Assembly (NCBI GenBank): GCA_030607345.1
Contig: JAUWKC010000063.1
Location: 1 to 8,016 of the forward strand
DNA length: 8,016 nucleotides
Reading direction: 5' to 3'
Source: Planctomycetota bacterium
GTDB taxonomy: Bacteria; Planctomycetota; Phycisphaerae; Sedimentisphaerales; SG8-4
A model generated the notes under the pieces. It made no database searches. It had not been told where the DNA came from and saw only the letters and a list, made by a program, of their open reading frames with translations. Shown here one piece after another: positions 6,830-8,016 of this stretch (positions within the stretch are counted from its first letter, which is position 1; every line of letters starts with the position of its first letter). Both the position numbers and the translations under genes were made by a program.

Positions 6830-7627
6830 ATGGCAGAGCAAGCTGTAGCAATTGTTACGGGAGCAAGTCGCGGTATTGGAAGGGCCATCGCAATAGAACT
6901 GGCAACATTGGGTTACGACCTGGTGGTCAGCCATTTTGATTTTACCGCCGATGGCAAGCCTGACGAATCCTTCGCGAAACAGACTCAAAAAGAAATTAAG
7001 AACATTGGCTCAGAGTGTGAAATTTTGCGAGGCGATGTCAGCAGGGCTGAGGACCGCGGGCGGCTTGTTGATTTGGCTCAAAGCACATTCGGCCGATGCG
7101 ATATGCTGGTGAATAATGCGGGTGTTGCACCGCTGCAGCGACTGGATATTCTCGAAGCGACAGAGGAGAGTTTCGACAGGGTAGTCGGGATAAATCTTAA
7201 GGGACCTTACTTTTTGACTCAGCTTGTTGTCAACTGGATGGTCGAGCAGAGGAAGCAATACCCCGACCGTCCCTTTCGGATTGTCAACACCGGCTCAATC
7301 TCAGCATACACCAGCTCGCCGGGGCGGGGTGAGTACTGTATAAGCAAAGCGGGTATCTCTATGATGACCAAGCTTTATGCGGACAGATTAGCTGAATATA
7401 ATATTGGAGTGTTCGAAATCAGCCCGGGTATTATCGCAACCGATATGACCAGTGCCGTCAAAGACAAATATGACAAACTTATCGCTGAAGGCCTGACTCC
7501 TATAAAGCGATGGGGCCGGCCCGAAGACGTCGCAAAGGCCGTCGGGGCCATCGCGGAAGGCAGGCTCGATTTCTCCACCGGCCAGGTGATTAACGTTGAT
7601 GGCGGCTTTCACTTGAAAAGACTTTAA
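6830..7627 (+). CDS. FabG-like short-chain dehydrogenase/reductase
   Basis: A 265-residue classical SDR that probably interconverts a ketone and an alcohol with NAD(P)(H). The cofactor loop TGASRGIG (10-17), NNAG (95-98), and the catalytic residues Ser156, Tyr169 and Lys173 (YCISK) are all in place. PGIIATDMT and the C-terminal GQVINVDGGF are also family motifs. It has the length and motifs of proteins commonly annotated as 3-ketoacyl-ACP reductase. The loop after the second strand (HFDFTADGKPDE, within about 36-50) is longer than in E. coli FabG. The start is supported by AGAGGA (6817-6822). Its stop is 9 bp before the next ATG, so the two are probably co-transcribed. Next to an aldolase-like gene, a role in sugar or sugar-acid catabolism is more likely than fatty acid synthesis (inference). 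Confidence 0.88.
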   Translation: MAEQAVAIVTGASRGIGRAIAIELATLGYDLVVSHFDFTADGKPDESFAKQTQKEIKNIGSECEILRGDVSRAEDRGRLVDLAQSTFGRCDMLVNNAGVAPLQRLDILEATEESFDRVVGINLKGPYFLTQLVVNWMVEQRKQYPDRPFRIVNTGSISAYTSSPGRGEYCISKAGISMMTKLYADRLAEYNIGVFEISPGIIATDMTSAVKDKYDKLIAEGLTPIKRWGRPEDVAKAVGAIAEGRLDFSTGQVINVDGGFHLKRL

Positions 7628-7636
7628 GAGGTACAA

Positions 7637-8016
7637 ATGGACATTAAAAACACAATCACGACATTATTAATAGATGGATTTGTTCTCGTATTTAACCAGG
7701 ACAAGCTCGACATTGTCAAGACGGCCGAGGCACTTATCAAGGCGGGTGTCAATAATATGGAAGTGACCTGCCGGATAAGTACGCCTTTGGAAAAACTTGG
7801 CAGGTTACGAAAAGAACTCCCGGATTTTGTGGCGGGTGTTGCAAGTCTGATTGACTCGCAGGAAATGCTTGATGTTTACAATAAGGTATATCCCCAGGAC
7901 CCCCTGCCTTCGGTTCAGGAAGTTGCAGACGCCGGTGCGTGCTATCTTGTCTCAGCCTGTAATTTCACCGATGAGACCTTTGAAAAATATGCCGGCAAAA
8001 TAGCCATAATACCGGG
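7637..8016 (+). CDS. KDPG/KHG-aldolase-like protein (3' partial)
   Basis: The frame runs from ATG 7637 off the end of the window (126 complete codons). GAGG (7628-7631), within the nine-base gap after the dehydrogenase stop, is its ribosome binding site. MEVTCR (41-46) matches the E. coli Eda motif LEVTLR, aligning Glu42 with Glu45 and Arg46 with Arg49. AGVASLI (66-72) aligns with GAGTV, so the position of Thr73 is Ser70. VADAGACYLVS (96-106) and IIPG near the end match the following Eda segments. About 16 extra residues, around PQDPLPSV, lie between the second and third blocks. The Eda motif VVPVI reads FVLVF here. The Schiff-base lysine would lie beyond the window. It probably cleaves or forms a 2-keto sugar acid, but divergence leaves the substrate open; a non-catalytic family member is possible. 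Confidence 0.7.
   Translation, partial: MDIKNTITTLLIDGFVLVFNQDKLDIVKTAEALIKAGVNNMEVTCRISTPLEKLGRLRKELPDFVAGVASLIDSQEMLDVYNKVYPQDPLPSVQEVADAGACYLVSACNFTDETFEKYAGKIAIIP

Overview
The window looks like a chromosomal segment of a planctomycete, probably of the Phycisphaerae (inference). The reasons are a sigma factor of the distinctive planctomycetal ECF type next to a Ser/Thr kinase with an N-terminal zinc ribbon and a multi-pass membrane tail, together with roughly balanced base composition. All genes are on the + strand, and both ends of the window cut through a gene.

Region 1 (1-2015) is the 3' part of a large flavo-iron-sulfur oxidoreductase. It fuses an Old Yellow Enzyme type barrel with its own [4Fe-4S] motif to a GltD/dihydropyrimidine-dehydrogenase type module with two further cluster motifs and two Rossmann folds. 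Region 2 (about 2010-6612) is a signalling island: an ECF-type sigma factor, a DUF4097-like lipoprotein with eight T(H/Y)NG repeats, and a large membrane Ser/Thr kinase. No anti-sigma factor is visible. Region 3 (6830-8016) is a tightly spaced gene pair: a FabG-like short-chain dehydrogenase and the start of a divergent KDPG/KHG-aldolase-like gene, cut by the window end.

The most notable signal is non-coding. A 39-bp element lies upstream of the lipoprotein gene (2866-2904) and again just upstream of the kinase gene (4019-4057), with 36 of 39 bases identical. A shorter, divergent version (CAATAGC, TTGTAA, ten bases, GGTTTGC) lies upstream of the sigma gene (2010-2043). Both long copies follow an A-tract and start with TGTAACC, which resembles the AAC-containing -35 box of ECF promoters. 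The simplest model is that the sigma factor drives its own gene, the lipoprotein gene and the kinase gene through this element, so the three form one regulon and probably an envelope-sensing circuit. That model is inference. The sequence itself shows the shared element, the gene order and the lack of an anti-sigma gene.

The flanking oxidoreductase, dehydrogenase and aldolase-like genes look like carbon (perhaps sugar-acid) catabolism, so the signalling island may have been inserted among them. The 303-bp spacer 2834-3136 holds the element and several hairpins but no convincing gene. The 217-bp spacer 6613-6829 holds a weak terminator-like hairpin and little else.
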